43,003 nt of DNA, from the NCBI GenBank assembly GCA_026225115.1, contig JAMFSE010000030.1, positions 1 to 43,003 on the forward strand, in the 5' to 3' direction. The notes below the pieces were generated by a model. The model did not search any database and was not told the DNA's origin. It saw nothing but the letters and a program-made list of their open reading frames with translations. This document shows, in pieces, positions 33,273-42,978 of the stretch (its first letter is position 1; every line of letters starts with the position of its first letter). This DNA is from Rhodovastum atsumiense (GTDB lineage Bacteria > Pseudomonadota > Alphaproteobacteria > Acetobacterales > Acetobacteraceae). A program made the translations under genes and the position numbers.

Positions 33273-35639
33273 ATGGATAGCGTTTCCACTTCACAGACAT
33301 CCGGCACCGTTTCGCCTGCCGGCCTCCACGCTTATATCAAAAGCCTGCCGTTTCTGGGGCGGCTCAGCCTGGACCGGGACCGCCTCGTCGCCGGCGAATG
33401 GACCGAGTTGCTGCTGACCTATGAGATCGGCGGCGTTGGCCTTGCAGATGGCGCCTGGCTGAAGCTCGCGTTCAAATTCTATTCCGATTGGGCATTGTTC
33501 CAGACAACGGATGCAACCGGGGCAAATTACGTCTCGGCGGAATATCATGCGGCACCTGCATTCCCCGGCCAAAGTCTGCCGACCGTGCAGGCGCTGAAAA
33601 CGCGCTTCGACCAAAAAGGCCATGAACGGCCGTTCCAGAAAGCCATCATCATCGATGTCATCGACGGCTATCTCAATCCTGGCGACAAGATTGTTATCCG
33701 TCTTGGCGACCGCCGTCAGGGGGGTGCCGGCACCCGCGTGCAGAGCTTCGTTGAGAAGAAGTTTCGTTTTCGCATGTTCATCGACCCGCTCGGCAGCTCA
33801 AAATTTGCCGAAGTCCCAGGTGATTGCATTCTTGATATCGTGCCGGGTCAGCCGCATTCGATGCAGCTTATCGTCCCGCGTCTCATCGCGCCCGATGTGA
33901 AGTTCGACGCATTGGTCCGGGTCGATGACATTTGGGGCAATACCTGCCGCGATCTGTCCCTTACCGGACGGCTGAAGCTGACCGCGCCGGACGGCAGGGA
34001 GGCCACGCATCCGCTCGATTTTGCCGATACCGGCTGGGCATCGGCGAGATTTGCCTGCCTCGCCTTTGCCGATCTGGGCGAATGGAAGTTGCAGGCCGAG
34101 CTCGACGGCAATGCCGTTGCCCCGGCGACGGCCTTTACCCAGATCGAACCGCATCCCAGCGGTCTGCGGGCGTTTTATGCAGATCTCCACGTGCATTCCG
34201 AAGACACCGTCGGCACCAACGACACCTTCTATAATCTGCGCTTCGGGCGCGATGCCGCCGGCCTTGATATTGTCGGCTACACCGTCAACGACTTCAACAT
34301 CACTGAGAAAAAATGGGATGAGGCGGTCGGGATTATTACCGAGTTGAACGAGCCCGGCCGCTTCGTCTGCTATCCGGGTACCGAATGGTGCGGCAATTCC
34401 GCAGCCGGCGGCGATCGCAATGTCGTATTCCTGCGCGACGGCAAACCGCGTTTTCCGTTCGATGCGCAGGGAAATACCGTTCGTTCATTCGAATGGAATG
34501 AATTCACCGCCGGCACACTCAAGCCCGGCCTGTGGCCGGTCGATGAACTCTGGGCGGCTTATGAGGACGATCCGGAAGGCCATCTGCTGATCCCGCATGT
34601 CGGCGGCCGCCGCTGCATATTCGACTGGCATCATCCGGAGCTTGAACGCCTGACGGAAATCTCTTCTGCCTGGGGTCAGTTTCATTGGAACTATATCGAC
34701 GCGTTAAGCCGCGGCCATCGTCTCGGCGCCTCGGCCGCGAGCGACGAGCATCAGGGCCGCTGCGGTGGCGGCGCGCCGGCGACTGCGGTATTTGGCTCAC
34801 GCGGCGGCCTGACCGGCGTGTTTGCCGAGCGCCTGGATCGCGAGACCGTAGGCAAGGCTTTGCGCGCGCGGCGTAGCTTCGCCTCCACCGGCGAGCGCAG
34901 TTTTGCCACACTGATGCATGGCGAGCATTGGATGGGAAGTGAGGCCAAGGCCGATCCCGCAATTCCGCTTCGCTACAGGCTGCTGGGAGATATCGGCTGG
35001 GAGGAAATCAGTCTGTTCGATGCCGATAAATCTGTATGGCAGCGTAACCTTCATGCGGAAACCGGCTATTCCGCGAACCGGGTGCGGCTGCGTTTGGGTG
35101 GTGCACGCATCAAGGACCGCTACCGCGCAGCAAACTGGTCCGGCATCATAACGGTCAAAGGTGCGACGATTCTGGATTTCAAAGGCATCGGTTTCGATCA
35201 TCCGGAGCAGGTCGCCTGGCGCGAAGGGCCCGCCTCGGTGCGCTTCTCAACGGCAACCCATGGCGATATCGATGCGGTTGAACTAACGCTTTCATCGCTC
35301 GCGAGCTGCCATATCGAAGTTCAGGCCGGCATTACCGGCTATGCCAAGGTCGGGGACCCGCTAAACCCGCCGCCGCATATCCACGCGCCCTCGGTGCGTC
35401 TCAACCTTGCCGGCAAAGATTTATTGGAACATGGGCAGGAGATATTCGAGATACCCGGTGTGGAGCTGTTTCTTGCCGTGGAGCGAATAACTGAGCAGGA
35501 CCTGGCCAGGGATATCGCGGGCGAAATCGACATCAGATCTCTCGCACTGGAACCGGGCCGTGAACACCCAGTTTTCATTACCGCCCGGCAGCGGGACCAA
35601 TCCCGTATCTGGACCTCGCCGCTGTTTCTTGAATGTTGA
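33273..35639 (+). CDS. Large PHP-type metallohydrolase (DUF3604 / CehA-McbA-like)
   Basis: A 788-residue protein with no signal peptide. An N-terminal beta-rich half (about 1-300) precedes a PHP-like metal domain: YADLHVHSEDTVG (His306, His308), a Glu in PGTEWCG near residue 373, IPHVGGRR (His442), and SDEHQGRCGGG (Asp491, His493). The C-terminus (about 600-788) is again beta-rich. The layout resembles DUF3604 proteins and the CehA/McbA metallohydrolases that split carbaryl ester/carbamate bonds, but motif resemblance alone does not give a substrate. It starts 12 bases after the permease, so the operon imports and presumably hydrolyses the same compound. Followed by a hairpin-rich region. Confidence 0.75.
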   Translation: MDSVSTSQTSGTVSPAGLHAYIKSLPFLGRLSLDRDRLVAGEWTELLLTYEIGGVGLADGAWLKLAFKFYSDWALFQTTDATGANYVSAEYHAAPAFPGQSLPTVQALKTRFDQKGHERPFQKAIIIDVIDGYLNPGDKIVIRLGDRRQGGAGTRVQSFVEKKFRFRMFIDPLGSSKFAEVPGDCILDIVPGQPHSMQLIVPRLIAPDVKFDALVRVDDIWGNTCRDLSLTGRLKLTAPDGREATHPLDFADTGWASARFACLAFADLGEWKLQAELDGNAVAPATAFTQIEPHPSGLRAFYADLHVHSEDTVGTNDTFYNLRFGRDAAGLDIVGYTVNDFNITEKKWDEAVGIITELNEPGRFVCYPGTEWCGNSAAGGDRNVVFLRDGKPRFPFDAQGNTVRSFEWNEFTAGTLKPGLWPVDELWAAYEDDPEGHLLIPHVGGRRCIFDWHHPELERLTEISSAWGQFHWNYIDALSRGHRLGASAASDEHQGRCGGGAPATAVFGSRGGLTGVFAERLDRETVGKALRARRSFASTGERSFATLMHGEHWMGSEAKADPAIPLRYRLLGDIGWEEISLFDADKSVWQRNLHAETGYSANRVRLRLGGARIKDRYRAANWSGIITVKGATILDFKGIGFDHPEQVAWREGPASVRFSTATHGDIDAVELTLSSLASCHIEVQAGITGYAKVGDPLNPPPHIHAPSVRLNLAGKDLLEHGQEIFEIPGVELFLAVERITEQDLARDIAGEIDIRSLALEPGREHPVFITARQRDQSRIWTSPLFLEC

Positions 35640-35727
35640 GCAGCGCTGGGTAAGAATACTGGGGTCGAACGGTGTTTAATCTTTGCCGTCCTGGGCACGG
35701 TGCCATCAAAGCCCATGCCCCCGGATT

Positions 35728-35785
35728 GAAGAAGTCTTTTTGGTTCGCGGCCGGCGGCTTTTTCTTCAGAAAAAGAACTGCTTCA
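35728..35785. repeat. Hairpin-rich bidirectional terminator / interrupted palindrome
   Basis: CTTTTTC (35758-35764), TTCA loop, GAAAAAG (35769-35775) is a perfect 7-bp hairpin. Flanking segments GGTTC (35742-35746) and GAACTGCTTC (35775-35784) look like outer arms of the same palindrome, interrupted by a GC-rich insert of about 12 bases. Runs of T on one side and A on the other suit termination of the converging metallohydrolase and argB transcripts. Similar palindromes are, from memory, recurrent in acetic acid bacterial genomes. Confidence 0.5.
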
Positions 35786-36679
35786 CTTATGAATCAACGT
35801 CCCGATCCCGCCCTCGGTGAACAACTCCAGCAGCAGCGCATGCGGAACCCGGCCGTCCAGGATGGTGGCGCCCTTTACCCCTTGTTTGATCGCTTCGATG
35901 CAGGTGAGCACTTTCGGGATCATGCCGCCGGAGATGGTGCCGTCGTCGATCAGGCCGGCGATGTCGGCGACGGCGATATCGGTGAGCAGGTCTTTGTTCT
36001 TGTCGAGCACGCCGGCCACGTCGGTGAGCATCAGCAGGCGGCTGGCGTTGAGCGCGCCGGCGATGGCGCCGGCGGCGGTGTCGGCGTTGATATTATAGGT
36101 CTGGCCGTCTTCGCCGGTGCCGACCGGGGCGATGACCGGGATCAGCCCGGCGCCGGTCAGCGCATGGATGACGCGGGTGTCTACATAGGCCGGCTCGCCG
36201 ACGAAGCCGAGGTCGAGCACACTCTCGATTTCCGAGCCAGGATCGCGCTTGGTGCGGGAGAGTTTTTTGGCGCGGATAAGCCCGCCGTCGCGGCCTGAGA
36301 TGCCGACGGCAAGGGCACCGGCCTGATTGATCAGCCCGGCGATCTGTTTGTTGACCGAGCCGGATAGCACCATTTCCACCACCTCGACCATGGCGGCGTC
36401 GGTGATGCGCAACCCGTCGACGAAGGTCGATTTGATTTCCAGCCGTTGCAGCATGGTGTTGATCTGCGGGCCGCCGCCATGGACGATGACGGGATTGATG
36501 CCGACCTGCTTGAGCAGCGCGATGTCCTTGCCGAAATCGACCGCGAGATGTTCCTCGCTCATCGCGTGGCCGCCGTATTTGACGACGATGGTCGCACCCG
36601 CATAGCGGCGCAGATAGGGCAGCGCGCGGGCGACGATGCGGGCCTGTTCGGCCGCCTTGTTCATGGTCTCGGTGTCCAT
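35783..36679 (-). CDS. argB: Acetylglutamate kinase
   Basis: ArgB phosphorylates N-acetylglutamate, the second step of arginine synthesis. The 298-residue protein contains [40 protein letters not shown] and [13 protein letters not shown], the amino-acid-kinase motifs, at the usual length. The N-terminal helix (residues 1-25) is the feature seen in arginine-sensitive hexameric enzymes. The gene follows engB by 15 bases on the minus strand. Confidence 0.96.
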   Translation of the reverse strand: MDTETMNKAAEQARIVARALPYLRRYAGATIVVKYGGHAMSEEHLAVDFGKDIALLKQVGINPVIVHGGGPQINTMLQRLEIKSTFVDGLRITDAAMVEVVEMVLSGSVNKQIAGLINQAGALAVGISGRDGGLIRAKKLSRTKRDPGSEIESVLDLGFVGEPAYVDTRVIHALTGAGLIPVIAPVGTGEDGQTYNINADTAAGAIAGALNASRLLMLTDVAGVLDKNKDLLTDIAVADIAGLIDDGTISGGMIPKVLTCIEAIKQGVKGATILDGRVPHALLLELFTEGGIGTLIHK

Positions 36680-36694
36680 AGCTAAAATTCCCGA

Positions 36695-37399
36695 TTATCT
36701 GGCAAAGGTAGCGATATTAGCGCGAAGCTCGTCGATGCCAAAACCGGTCTCGGAGCTGGTGGTGATGATGGCGTTCAGCGCCGCGGGATGCGTGGCGGCG
36801 AGCGCGCGGATTTCCGCCTGCTTGCAGGCAAGCGCCGCCGGCTTCACGGCGTCGGCCTTGGTCAGCACGATCTGATAGGCCACGGCCGCCTGATCGAGCA
36901 ATTCCAGCACCGTCAGGTCGGAGGTTTTGACCTCGACCCTGGAATCAAGCAGCAGCAGCACGCGGCGCAGATTCGGGCGGCCGCGCAGATAATCCAGCAT
37001 CAGCCCCTGCCAGTCGCGCTTGATGGCTTTCGGCGCCTCGGCATAGCCATAGCCCGGCATGTCCACCAGCACGATCGGGGCTGCTTCCAGCTGGAAGAAA
37101 TTCAGCTGCCGGGTACGGCCCGGCTGGTTGGAGACGCGCGCCAGCGCCTTGCGGCCGGTGAGCGCGTTCAACAGCGAGGATTTGCCGACATTGGAACGGC
37201 CGGCAAACGCTATTTCCGTGCCGTTCGGCGGCGGCAGCAATTCAAGCTGCTGGGCGGCATAGAAAAACTCGCAGGCGCCGGCGAACAGGACGCGGCCGGA
37301 TTCCAGCTGTTCCGGGCCGAATTCCGGCGGTGAAAAGCTCAGGTCTTCGCCAGCTGCCTCGTCTGCTGCGGTGCCGCTGCCCGGCGCATGATCAGCCAT
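36695..37399 (-). CDS. engB: Ribosome-biogenesis GTP-binding protein EngB (YsxC/YihA)
   Basis: A 234-residue GTPase needed for 50S maturation. G1 is GRSNVGKSS, G2/G3 are in NQPGRTRQLNFF and VDMPGYG, and G4 is TKAD. A short N-terminal extension (residues 1-60) precedes the GTPase domain; its first 20 codons overlap the 3' end of yidC by 61 bases. A later start would reduce the overlap, but no better ribosome site was seen. Confidence 0.94.
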   Translation of the reverse strand: MADHAPGSGTAADEAAGEDLSFSPPEFGPEQLESGRVLFAGACEFFYAAQQLELLPPPNGTEIAFAGRSNVGKSSLLNALTGRKALARVSNQPGRTRQLNFFQLEAAPIVLVDMPGYGYAEAPKAIKRDWQGLMLDYLRGRPNLRRVLLLLDSRVEVKTSDLTVLELLDQAAVAYQIVLTKADAVKPAALACKQAEIRALAATHPAALNAIITTSSETGFGIDELRANIATFAR

Positions 37400-39090
37400 T
37401 GTTGTCCTACAGTGAGAAGGTTGTTCCAGGTCCAGTATAACACGAGACCGGCCGGAAAGCGCGCCAGCATGAAGGTGAAGATGATCGGCATGAACTGGAA
37501 CATGCGGGCCTGCACCGGGTCAGGGGGCGCCGGATTCAGCTTCTGCTGCAGGAACATGGTGAAACCCATGATCAGCGGCAGCGCGCCGACAGCCAGGAAC
37601 GGCGACAGCGTCGATGGGTCAAAGGGAATCAGCCCGAACAGGTTGAAGATGTTGGTGGGGTCGGGCGCCGAGAGATCATGAATCCAGCCGTAGAACGGCG
37701 CCTGCCGCATTTCGATGGTGATATAGATCACCTTATACAGAGAGAAGAATACCGGGATCTGCACCAGCATCGGCAGGCAGCCGGAAGCCGGATTGATTTT
37801 CTCCGCCTTGTACAACGCCATGGTCTCCTGCTGGACCTTGGCATTGTCGTCCTTGTATTTTTCCTTGATCAGCTTGATCTTGGGCGCCACCGCCTTCATC
37901 TTTCCCATCGAGCGGTAGGAGTAATTGGCCAGCGGGAAGAACAAGAGCTTCACGCCGATGGTGAAGACCATGATCGCCAGGCCGAAATTACCGATTTTCG
38001 AATTCAGCCAGTCCAGCGCGAAGAAGATCGGCTTGGTGATGAAATAGAACCAGCCGAAATCGATCGCCTTATCGAAGCTGGGAATGCCGTATTGGGTGCC
38101 ATAGGCGTCCAGCGTGTCGATCAGCTTGGCGCCGGTGAAAACCCGCATCAGGTTGTCGCCGGTGGCGCCGGGAGCGATGGTTTGCGCGGCGGTGGTGATG
38201 AAATCGGTCTGGTAGGCATGACCGTCGCCGAGCTCGGTGGGCAGATAGCGGACCGCGCCGCTGAGGTTTTCCGACTGGTCGGGGATCAGCGCGTTCAGCC
38301 AGTATTTATCGGTAATGCCGAGCCAGCCGCCATTGCTGGTCTCCGAGAAAGCGGTGCCGCCGGGGGTGTTGGTGCCGTCATTCTTGGTGGTTTTGTAGGA
38401 GATTTCCTTCAGGGTGTTGTTGAACACGCCGAGCGGGCCTTCATGCAGGATATAGGTGGTTTTTTCCTGCGGCGTGTAGTCGCGCACCACGCGGGACCAA
38501 GGGTAGAGTTGCACGGCAGCGGAGGCGTGGTTGATCACTTGCTGATGCACGGTGAACATGAAATTGTTGTCGATGGCGAGGGCCAGCTGGAAGGTCAACC
38601 CGGCGCCATTGTTCCAGCTCAGCGTTACCGGGGTGGCCGGGGTGAGCTTGGGGGCGGAGGCGGTCCATAGGGTGCTGTCGGTGGGAACCGGGGTGTTGGG
38701 GGTGACGGCGTCCCAGCCGAATTGCACGAAAGTGGGTTTGTCGCCGTCGCGGCGGCCGAGGATTTGCACCAGCGGCGAAGTTTTGCTGATGGTTTCGTGA
38801 TATTCCTTGAGCTGGATGTCATCCAATACCGCGCCGGTAAGCGCGATGCTGCCGGAGAGTTTGGGCGCATCGATGGCCAGACGCGGGCCAGCTGCGGCCG
38901 GGACGGTCTGCGCAGTGCCCGGCGCGCCGGCGGCGGTCGCCTGGGCGGGACCCGCGTTATGCTGTGGCTGGGCGAGCGTGACTACCGGCGCGGGGGGCGG
39001 GTGCGGCAGGAATTTGTCGATGACCACCTGGAAGATGACCATGATCGCCAGCGAGATGGCGATGGCAAGAAAAAGTCGCTTCTGGTCCAT
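37339..39090 (-). CDS. yidC: Membrane protein insertase YidC
   Basis: YidC inserts and folds inner-membrane proteins, with or without SecYEG. The 583-residue protein has the N-terminal anchor LFLAIAISLAIMVIFQVV, a proline/alanine-rich stretch, the large periplasmic domain (about 65-350), and the C-terminal insertase core with its cytoplasmic loop (SYRSMGKMKAVAPKIKLIKEKYKDD) and five membrane segments. It lies in the conserved rpmH-rnpA-yidD-yidC order, six bases after yidD. Confidence 0.96.
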   Translation of the reverse strand: MDQKRLFLAIAISLAIMVIFQVVIDKFLPHPPPAPVVTLAQPQHNAGPAQATAAGAPGTAQTVPAAAGPRLAIDAPKLSGSIALTGAVLDDIQLKEYHETISKTSPLVQILGRRDGDKPTFVQFGWDAVTPNTPVPTDSTLWTASAPKLTPATPVTLSWNNGAGLTFQLALAIDNNFMFTVHQQVINHASAAVQLYPWSRVVRDYTPQEKTTYILHEGPLGVFNNTLKEISYKTTKNDGTNTPGGTAFSETSNGGWLGITDKYWLNALIPDQSENLSGAVRYLPTELGDGHAYQTDFITTAAQTIAPGATGDNLMRVFTGAKLIDTLDAYGTQYGIPSFDKAIDFGWFYFITKPIFFALDWLNSKIGNFGLAIMVFTIGVKLLFFPLANYSYRSMGKMKAVAPKIKLIKEKYKDDNAKVQQETMALYKAEKINPASGCLPMLVQIPVFFSLYKVIYITIEMRQAPFYGWIHDLSAPDPTNIFNLFGLIPFDPSTLSPFLAVGALPLIMGFTMFLQQKLNPAPPDPVQARMFQFMPIIFTFMLARFPAGLVLYWTWNNLLTVGQQWLIMRRAAAPQQTRQLAKT

Positions 39091-39096
39091 GGATTG

Positions 39097-39333
39097 TCAG
39101 GCTTCCGGAATGTTTTGCGGTACCGGGTCGTAGCCGCCCGGATGCCAGGGATGACAGGAAAGAATGCGGCGGCCGGCCAACATCGCGCCTTTGAAGGCGC
39201 CATGCGTACAGACGGCCTCGCGGGCATAGGCGCTGCAGCTTGGGTAAAAACGGCAATTGGCGCCGATCACCGGGCGCAATATGAGCTCATAGGCGCGGAT
39301 GCTGCCGGAGAGGAGTTTCGCGGCCGGACTCAA
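39097..39333 (-). CDS. yidD: Membrane protein insertion efficiency factor YidD
   Basis: The 78-residue protein carries the diagnostic CRFYPSCSAYAREA motif and HPGGYDPVP, and an N-terminal amphipathic helix. It assists YidC-dependent insertion. Its ATG overlaps the rnpA stop (ATGA). Length and motifs are normal. Confidence 0.95.
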   Translation of the reverse strand: MSPAAKLLSGSIRAYELILRPVIGANCRFYPSCSAYAREAVCTHGAFKGAMLAGRRILSCHPWHPGGYDPVPQNIPEA

Positions 39334-39674
39334 CGCATGACCTCGGCGATGGCCGTTTGCAGATTGGCGCAGAGCGTGGGGAAGGGCAGATCGGCGGTTT
39401 CCTTGCGGCAGACCAGCACCATTTCGACGCCGGTGAGCGTGATTGCGGCAAAGCTCAGCCGCGCGGCTTCCTTCAGACGGCGGCGGGCGCGATTGCGGGC
39501 GACCGCGTTGCCGATCTTTTTGGTGGCCGTGTAGCCGATGCGAAAAGGTTGTTCCCCGCCGCTGCGCGCAACCTGCATCACGAAACCGGGACGGGCGAGT
39601 TTTCGGGCGCGCGCGGCCAGCCGCAGGAAGTCAGCACGGCGTTTAAACGTTTCCGGCGGGGCAAATGAAACCAA
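39330..39674 (-). CDS. rnpA: Ribonuclease P protein component
   Basis: RnpA is the protein subunit of RNase P, which matures tRNA 5' ends. The signature RNRARRRLKEAAR and KKIGNAVARNR are clear. No ATG is available near the N-terminus. The TTG at 39674 (VSFAPPETFKRR) is preferred because GAGGG lies about six bases upstream; a TTG at 39698 would add eight residues. The region is adjacent to rpmH, from which it is normally transcribed. Confidence 0.9.
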   Translation of the reverse strand: MVSFAPPETFKRRADFLRLAARARKLARPGFVMQVARSGGEQPFRIGYTATKKIGNAVARNRARRRLKEAARLSFAAITLTGVEMVLVCRKETADLPFPTLCANLQTAIAEVMR

Positions 39675-39701
39675 ATTCAGGCCCTCGGGGAGGAGCAAAA
39701 A

Positions 39702-39836
39702 TCAGGCGGAGAGCTTGGCGCGACCTTTGGCGCGGCGGTTGGCAATCACCTTGCGGCCGCCAACGGTGGCCATGCGGGCGCGAAAACCATGCCGGCGCTT
39801 GCGGACGAGTTTGGAAGGTTGATAGGTCCGTTTCAC
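39702..39836 (-). CDS. rpmH: 50S ribosomal protein L34 (GTG start)
   Basis: The 44-residue protein reads (M)[18 protein letters not shown] then [14 protein letters not shown] and ends KGRAKLSA, an unmistakable L34. The start codon is GTG at 39836-39834, with GGAG nine bases upstream. It heads the rpmH-rnpA-yidD-yidC-engB-argB run and has a strong promoter about 65 bases upstream. Confidence 0.96.
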   Translation of the reverse strand: MKRTYQPSKLVRKRRHGFRARMATVGGRKVIANRRAKGRAKLSA

Positions 39837-39901
39837 GGGTGGGAACTCCAGTCATGGCATAAATATTTCGCCGGACCCGTATGGCCCGGCGTATCGGGCC
39901 G

Positions 39902-39931
39902 CATATAGTCGGGCTGGGCGTCCCCCGTCAA
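39902..39931 (-). promoter_or_regulatory. Sigma-70-like promoter of the rpmH operon
   Basis: On the minus strand TTGACG (39931-39926), an 18-base spacer and TATATG (39907-39902) form a near-consensus promoter. A 6-bp hairpin GGCCCG/CGGGCC (39883-39900) lies in the leader just downstream and may be a control or pausing structure. Confidence 0.7.
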
Positions 39932-39952
39932 TGTTGCAGGGATGCGGATCGT

Positions 39953-41137
39953 CTAGCCGAGCAGGACGGATTTGGAAAACAGCACGCCGGCGGCGGCGCA
40001 GATGGCGACCACAATAAGCGGGCGGCCCTTGCCGATGGTGAGCAGCGCCAAGGCCGTGACGGCGATGAGCGCGTCGATCGGGTTGCGGATCGTGCCGTTG
40101 GTGAGCAGGTTGATGAGGGAAAAGGCCAACAGGCCGACCACGGCGCCATTCACGCCGTTCAGCGCGGCGGCAAGGCCGGGGTTCCGGTTGAGCCCGTGCC
40201 AGAATGGCAGGATGCCGGCAGTGAGCAGCAGGCCAGGGAGAAAAATGCCGATGAGCGCGATCAGCGCGCCGATCCAGCCGGCCGAACCGGTGGCGCAGAG
40301 CGCGCCGAGATAGGCGGCGAAGGTGAAAAGCGGGCCGGGCATCGCCTGGGCGGCGCCATAGCCGGCCAGGAACAGCGGAGGCGACACCCAGCCGGGCCGG
40401 ACCACCGCGTCATGCAGCAACGGCAACACAACATGGCCGCCGCCAAAGACCAGCGCCCCGCTGCGAAAGAAGGCGTTGAACAGAGCGAGATTGCCCGTTG
40501 CATTCACCAGAGATTCGGCAAGCAGGATGGCGAACCACGCCAAGGCGATGATGGCGCCTGGGATTGGGAGGTTTGCCCTGGCTGGCGGCGCTGCCGGAGC
40601 GGATGGCGGCGCAAGAACAATACGGCCGATGATGCCCCCGAGCACGATGACCAGGACCTGGCCGGCGCTACCGGGGAGCAGAAATAGCAGCAGGACGGAG
40701 ATTGCCGCGACAAAACGGCGCGGCGTATCCGGGCATAGGTTGCGCGCCATGGTGTAAACTGCCTGGGCAACCACGGCGATGGCGGCAAGTTGCAGCCCGT
40801 GCAGCAGGCCAACGCCGAGATGTGAGGCGTTCAGGGCGGTTGCGCTCCTGGCCAGAACGAACATAAGGAAAGCGGACGGCAAGGTGAAACCGGCCCAGGC
40901 GGCGATGCCACCAATCCAGCCGGCGCGCAGCAGGCCGATGCCAAAGCCGGTCTGGCTGGAAGCGGGGCCTGGCAGCACCTGGCATAACGCCACCAGCGAG
41001 GCGTAATCCGGCTCCGTCAGCCAGCCGCGCTTTTCCACGAAGGCGCGCCGGAAATAGCCGAGATGCGCGATGGGTCCGCCAAAGGAGGTGAGGCCGAGGC
41101 GGAGAAAGACCAGGAAAACCTCCACGGCCGGGGACAT
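39953..41137 (-). CDS. chrA: Chromate transporter family protein (ChrA)
   Basis: A 394-residue polytopic membrane protein made of two homologous halves, as in long-chain CHR proteins: half one has LGLTSFGGPIAHLGYF and CQVLPGPASSQTGFGIG; half two has GALVFGGGHVVLPLL and GYGAAQAMPGPLFTFAAYLG. These paired FGG and PGP motifs define the CHR superfamily, which exports chromate or transports related anions. About ten hydrophobic segments. No chrB regulator is nearby. The gene lies 18 bases after the HIT gene. Confidence 0.92.
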   Translation of the reverse strand: MSPAVEVFLVFLRLGLTSFGGPIAHLGYFRRAFVEKRGWLTEPDYASLVALCQVLPGPASSQTGFGIGLLRAGWIGGIAAWAGFTLPSAFLMFVLARSATALNASHLGVGLLHGLQLAAIAVVAQAVYTMARNLCPDTPRRFVAAISVLLLFLLPGSAGQVLVIVLGGIIGRIVLAPPSAPAAPPARANLPIPGAIIALAWFAILLAESLVNATGNLALFNAFFRSGALVFGGGHVVLPLLHDAVVRPGWVSPPLFLAGYGAAQAMPGPLFTFAAYLGALCATGSAGWIGALIALIGIFLPGLLLTAGILPFWHGLNRNPGLAAALNGVNGAVVGLLAFSLINLLTNGTIRNPIDALIAVTALALLTIGKGRPLIVVAICAAAGVLFSKSVLLG

Positions 41138-41155
41138 TATTCAAAATCGCCTGGT

Positions 41156-41533
41156 TTATGGCGCCAACATTCTGCCCAAGGGGCGGCCGCCCATGATGTG
41201 GGTATGGAAATGCGGGACTTCCTGATGGCTGTTAAGGCCGCAATTGGCGATGGCGCGGTAGCCGGATTCCTCAACGCCGAGCTGACTGGCGACCAGAGCG
41301 GTGGCGCGGATATAGCCGGCGATTTCCGCATTGCTGGCGGTGGCGCCGAAATCGGCGAGGCTGATATATCTGCCCTTGGGAATGACCAGCGCATGGACCG
41401 GGGCCTGTGGGTGGATATCGTGAAAGGCGAGCGCGAAATCATCCTCGTAGATTTTATTACAGGGGATTTCGCCGCGCAGGATGCGGGCGAAGATGTTGTT
41501 GTCGTCATAGGAGTCTTTGCCGGTTACTGACAT
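41156..41533 (-). CDS. HIT-family (histidine triad) nucleotide-binding protein
   Basis: A 125-residue protein. HFHTHIMGG carries the His-x-His-x-His triad and VHALVIPKGRY is the typical mid-protein motif. It probably hydrolyses purine nucleoside phosphoramidates or AMP-lysine-type adducts (Hint-like). The ATG at 41533 has a near-perfect AGGAGG six bases upstream. A much longer frame running antisense through the insertion element is not real. The inserted IS begins about 87 bases upstream of this start, so its promoter may be truncated or replaced. Confidence 0.93.
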   Translation of the reverse strand: MSVTGKDSYDDNNIFARILRGEIPCNKIYEDDFALAFHDIHPQAPVHALVIPKGRYISLADFGATASNAEIAGYIRATALVASQLGVEESGYRAIANCGLNSHQEVPHFHTHIMGGRPLGRMLAP

Positions 41534-41611
41534 TTGGCGCCTCCTTTGGAAAAGACGTTTGCAATGGATGTTTTGAAGGAAATAACCGTTTGAAATCAAA
41601 TAACTAAAGAA

Positions 41612-41620
41612 GTCGTGGAT
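41612..41620 (+). repeat. Left fragment of the REP-like palindrome split by the IS
   Basis: GTCGTGGAT is the left end of a palindromic repeat; it joins to the GCCC... segment after 42980. It is also identical to bases 41672-41680 inside the proposed guide RNA (left target guide). The last two bases, AT, are the inferred core dinucleotide. Confidence 0.65.
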
Positions 41621-41639
41621 TGCGTGTTGGGTTACTGCT

Positions 41640-42814
<1,175 letters not shown>

Positions 42815-42836
42815 TGATCCAAACGCGCCGCGCGCA

Positions 42837-42899
42837 ACAGCCGTCAAGGATGGCCGAAGGCCACCGCCGCAGGCGGCGCGCAGCGTCCTTGACGGCTGT
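42837..42899. repeat. Cloverleaf-like inverted repeat in the right noncoding end of the IS
   Basis: A perfect 14-bp outer stem (ACAGCCGTCAAGGA at 42837-42850 with TCCTTGACGGCTGT at 42886-42899) encloses two perfect hairpins in tandem: TGGCC-GAA-GGCCA (42851-42863) and CCGCC-GCA-GGCGG (42864-42876). The result is a three-way junction as DNA cruciform or RNA. It could be a terminator, a transposase-binding feature, or an older REP-type unit carried in the element. Confidence 0.75.
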
Positions 42900-42978
42900 G
42901 AGCACGGCGCCACACTCAGATCAGCCAGGGATGCCATGCCAATCACACCAAATTTTTGATTGACAACGAACACAGGAG

